From positions 571,221 to 635,220 of the forward strand of contig JAOQAE010000002.1 of NCBI GenBank assembly GCA_025963725.1: a stretch of DNA of 64,000 nt, given 5' to 3'. The translations under genes were made by a program, and so were the position numbers. This stretch comes from Bacteroidota bacterium. GTDB taxonomy: Bacteria > Bacteroidota > Bacteroidia > 2-12-FULL-35-15. The notes under the pieces were generated by a model that saw only the letters and a list, made by a program, of their open reading frames with translations, did no database searches and was not told the DNA's origin. Below are positions 62,044 through 64,000 of the stretch, piece by piece; position 1 is the first letter of the stretch; the number at the start of each line of letters is the position of its first letter.

Positions 62044-62471
62044 TGTTTTGTCATTCCGAGCCTGCCCGAGGGATCTTATTCTGTGAGAAAACAAACAGTG
62101 ACGAACTCTACCCGCGTTCTCGATACATTTTTCCGAAAAGGAAAAACACTCGAACTGACACCCGCACAGTACGTCAATCATAATCCATCAAAGCGTCGAA
62201 GACGATGGATCATTTTTGATCATAAACATCTTAAATGATCAGCGTACCATTACACCCAGCCAATTCTTTGCGTCTTTGCGAGAAAAATACAGCGCGCCCG
62301 CGTTCTCGATACATTTTTCCGAAAAGGAAAAACACTCGAACTGACAACACAGTACGTCAATCATAATCCATCATAAGCGTCGAAGACGAGAAAACAACAA
62401 CCCGCCCGCGTTCTCGATACATTTTTCCGAAAAGGAAAAACACTCGAACTGACAGCCCACCGGCCAAAAAC

Positions 62472-62498
62472 AAAAACACCCGGGTATACGGCCCGGGC
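62472..62498 (-). terminator. Intrinsic terminator of the MORN-like gene
   Basis: On the minus strand GCCCGGG (62498-62492) pairs with CCCGGGT (62484-62478) and is followed by a T-rich run (complement of 62472-62476), 37 bases after the stop. Confidence 0.8.
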
Positions 62499-62534
62499 AT
62501 TTTCGCTCTCTCTAAACAATCTAATTATTATTAC

Positions 62535-63095
62535 TTACTTAGATTTTGTGCTTAAAAGTGTTCCATTCTTGAATACCTGCTCATTCACCACATTCCCTTT
62601 TTCATCCCACCATGTCCAAACGCCATCTTTTCTCCCTTCATTATCATAGGAACCCTTGTAATTCTTTGTTCCGTTCTCATAGTAGCCGGTCCATTCGCCT
62701 TTGTAAATCATTCCGCTGGCAATTGTACCCTCGCTGCTGATCACGCCATTCTTATTGTAATAAACGGCTTTGCCGCTTGTAAAATCAAGGATCGCTTCGG
62801 TTTGTCCGTTCTCGTACACCGATTTCCAGGTGCCAACCATTGTTCCGTTGCTGTAATATTCTTCCGACCTCAGGCTGCCATTCTCAAACCAAGTGGTCCA
62901 TTTGCCATCCTTCACTTCAGCACCCATTTTGCGGGCCTGCTCCTCCTTTGTGTCTGAGCTGCTTATTTTTGCATCCCCGATCACCATGCCTTCCGACTTT
63001 TTATTCCCGTTAGGCCAGTTCGTTGTTACTGTATTCTGAGCATTTACAGCAATGAAAGCCATTACAGCTGAAATTGCCAATATGATTCTTTTCAT
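62535..63095 (-). CDS. Secreted MORN-repeat protein (YwqK-like)
   Basis: This 186-residue protein has a signal peptide (MKRIILAISAVMAFIAVNAQ) and five or so MORN-like repeats of about 22 residues: DGKWTTWFENGSLRSEEYYS, VGTWKSVYENGQTEAILDFT, YKGEWTGYYENGTKNYKGSY, DGVWTWWDEKGNVVNEQVFK. The family is often labelled 'YwqK antitoxin', but no toxin gene is adjacent and the signal peptide argues for an envelope role. Function unknown. Confidence 0.88.
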   Translation of the reverse strand: MKRIILAISAVMAFIAVNAQNTVTTNWPNGNKKSEGMVIGDAKISSSDTKEEQARKMGAEVKDGKWTTWFENGSLRSEEYYSNGTMVGTWKSVYENGQTEAILDFTSGKAVYYNKNGVISSEGTIASGMIYKGEWTGYYENGTKNYKGSYDNEGRKDGVWTWWDEKGNVVNEQVFKNGTLLSTKSK

Positions 63096-63350
63096 TTTTA
63101 CCTTTAGTTTTTACGGGTACAAAATTAGGCAAAAAACCTAAGATCACCTATAATTGCGGAATTCCGGGAGAGGTTAAAAACATGCTCATATCTTTCCGGG
63201 AATCCCACTCCCTTAGTAGATGATAATTTTGTAATATTGGTTGCATCCACAGAAAAAAAAATTAAAATGGCCGGGAAAGCCCGGTTTGTAACTAAATGAA
63301 CACCCTGCCGTCATACGCCGGACCAACAACTAAATATAACACTGAACCTC

Positions 63351-64000
63351 ATGGATTTAAAGATCAGCAACCTTTCAAAAACCTATTCAAACGGGCTAAA
63401 AGCATTGAACAATATCAACCTGGAGATCGGCAGCGGCATGTTTGGGCTGCTGGGGCCCAACGGAGCGGGAAAATCCTCACTGATGCGCACCATTGCCACC
63501 TTGCAGGAAGCCGACAGCGGTACGATCACGCTGGGCGACATTGATGTGGTAAAGCAGAAGGATGAAGTGAGAAAAGTGCTGGGCTACCTGCCGCAGGATT
63601 TTGGCTTTTACCCGAAAGTATCGGCCTGGGACATGATCAATCATTTCGCGATCCTGAAAGGCATTTCCAACCCGAAGGAGCGCAAGGAGATCTGCGAGGC
63701 GCTGCTGAACCAGACCAACCTGTTTGAAGCCCGCAAGCGTAACATCGGCGACTATTCCGGGGGAATGCGCCAGCGCTTCGGCATTGCACAGGCGCTTTTA
63801 GGCAACCCAAAGCTGGTGATCGTGGATGAGCCTACCGCGGGGCTCGACCCGATGGAGCGCAACCGCTTCCATAACCTGCTGAGCGAGATCGGTGAGAATG
63901 TGATCGTGATCCTTTCCACGCACATTGTGGACGATGTAAGGAACCTCTGCTCCAAAATGGTGATCATGAACCAGGGCACCATCCTGCTTTCCGGGCAGCC
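63351..64000 (+). CDS. ABC transporter ATP-binding protein, 5' part (cut by window edge)
   Basis: The frame from ATG 63351 (MDLKISNLSKTYSNGLKALN) stays open to the window end (about 216 residues). Walker A is GLLGPNGAGKSSLMRTIATL (about 34-53), the Q-loop is YLPQDFGFYP (about 81-90), the signature DYSGGMRQRFGIAQALL (about 134) and Walker B LVIVDEPTAGLDPMERNR, then the switch histidine in ILSTHIVDDV. This is a full ABC-2 type ATPase of the export or envelope class. A TAATTTTG box (63224-63231) may belong to its promoter. It is divergent from the MORN-like gene by 255 bases that hold nothing else recognisable. Confidence 0.95.
   Translation, partial: MDLKISNLSKTYSNGLKALNNINLEIGSGMFGLLGPNGAGKSSLMRTIATLQEADSGTITLGDIDVVKQKDEVRKVLGYLPQDFGFYPKVSAWDMINHFAILKGISNPKERKEICEALLNQTNLFEARKRNIGDYSGGMRQRFGIAQALLGNPKLVIVDEPTAGLDPMERNRFHNLLSEIGENVIVILSTHIVDDVRNLCSKMVIMNQGTILLSGQ

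Larger units (their letters stand above)
61971..62534. repeat. 564-base intergenic island with three 50-bp repeat copies
   Basis: Three near-identical 50-bp copies, starting CCCGCGTTCTCGATACATTT, lie at 62111-62160, 62297-62346 and 62405-62454. Each has an inner hairpin (TTTTTCC/GGAAAAA) and ends CTCGAACTGACA. Between them lie two copies of an ACAGTACGTCAATCATAA ... AGCGTCGAAGACGA block (62166-62204 and 62349-62388), a GATCAGCGTACCATTACAC block (about 62209-62255) and CTTTGCGTCTTTGCGAGAAA. The 53.5-kb island has the same parts in similar order. No reading frame is present. Confidence 0.85.

Noticed and set aside
62535-63095. Toxin-antitoxin pair suggested by the YwqK-like name
   Set aside because: The protein has a signal peptide and no toxin gene lies beside it; the repeats are MORN-like.
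63296-63544. 82-residue frame at the start of the last gene
   Set aside because: It overlaps, in another frame, the ABC ATPase starting at 63351 with complete Walker A motif.
1-64000. tRNA or rRNA genes
   Set aside because: I looked in all gaps over 150 bases for GGTTCRA-type T-arms and rRNA landmarks and saw none; a covariance search would be more decisive.

Overview
The window looks like one contiguous piece of a Bacteroidota (Bacteroidetes) chromosome, probably a gliding or T9SS-bearing lineage near Chitinophagales/Sphingobacteriales. The evidence is two proteins with type A (Por) C-terminal sorting domains (10457-11536, 49756-51246), a 1379-residue SprB/PKD protein with the gliding-associated type B C-terminus (33889-38028), a complete Bat aerotolerance operon, a Rho with a long disordered insert, a bifunctional FtcD next to hutI/hutG, TAnnTTTG-like promoter elements, and almost no Shine-Dalgarno sequences. 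No rRNA, tRNA, CRISPR array, prophage or insertion-sequence transposase was found.

Layout. 1-4.3 kb: end of an ABC-transporter ATPase with its membrane partner, an SRPBCC protein, an HTH_42 (AlkZ-like) protein and a Tat-exported DsrE-like protein. 4.4-11.5 kb, minus strand: TPR/PD40/OmpA envelope protein, AsmA-like protein, aroC and a T9SS cargo protein. 11.6-15.6 kb: hutI-hutG-ftcD for the last steps of histidine breakdown. 15.7-19.0 kb: membrane patatin, a 62-residue protein and an ECF sigma factor with a perfect ribosome-binding site. 19.3-24.8 kb: uvrA, an ABC exporter and truA. 25.0-33.4 kb: moxR-DUF58-batX-batA-batB-batC-batD-batE, with overlapping or nearly touching reading frames after DUF58. 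33.5-38.0 kb: a tiny exported peptide and the giant T9SS protein. 38.1-41.2 kb: phosphoesterase, rho, DUF4199. 41.3-45.6 kb: ABC exporter facing a GT2-sigma-rsmG operon. 45.8-48.9 kb: tgt-LptF/G permease and a secreted unknown. 48.9-53.5 kb: a candidate small RNA, small membrane proteins, GH5 hydrolase, lipoprotein, TPR protein, FMN reductase. 53.8-63.1 kb: alpha-2-macroglobulin, C-terminal processing protease and a MORN-like protein. 63.35 kb to the end: a second, truncated ABC ATPase.

Much of the gene content is envelope-related (OmpA/PorE-like, AsmA, LptF/G, ABC exporters, alpha-2-macroglobulin, Prc-type protease, Bat complex, T9SS cargo), mixed with housekeeping genes (aroC, uvrA, truA, rho, rsmG, tgt).

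The less ordinary content is between the genes. There are several short dispersed repeat families: a 25-bp tandem repeat ending directly at the start codon of three unrelated genes; an approximately ten-copy TTCTCGA...CTCGAACTGAC family including three near-identical 50-bp copies at 62.1-62.45 kb; ATCCCGTG...CACGGGAT palindromes; and two MITE-like elements with GAGGGGCCGGGGGTGTGT ends. A terminator and strong hairpin in a divergent gap at 48.9-49.15 kb suggest an unannotated small RNA. No wholly new multi-gene system is evident; the repeat-at-ATG pattern and the small RNA candidate are the best leads.
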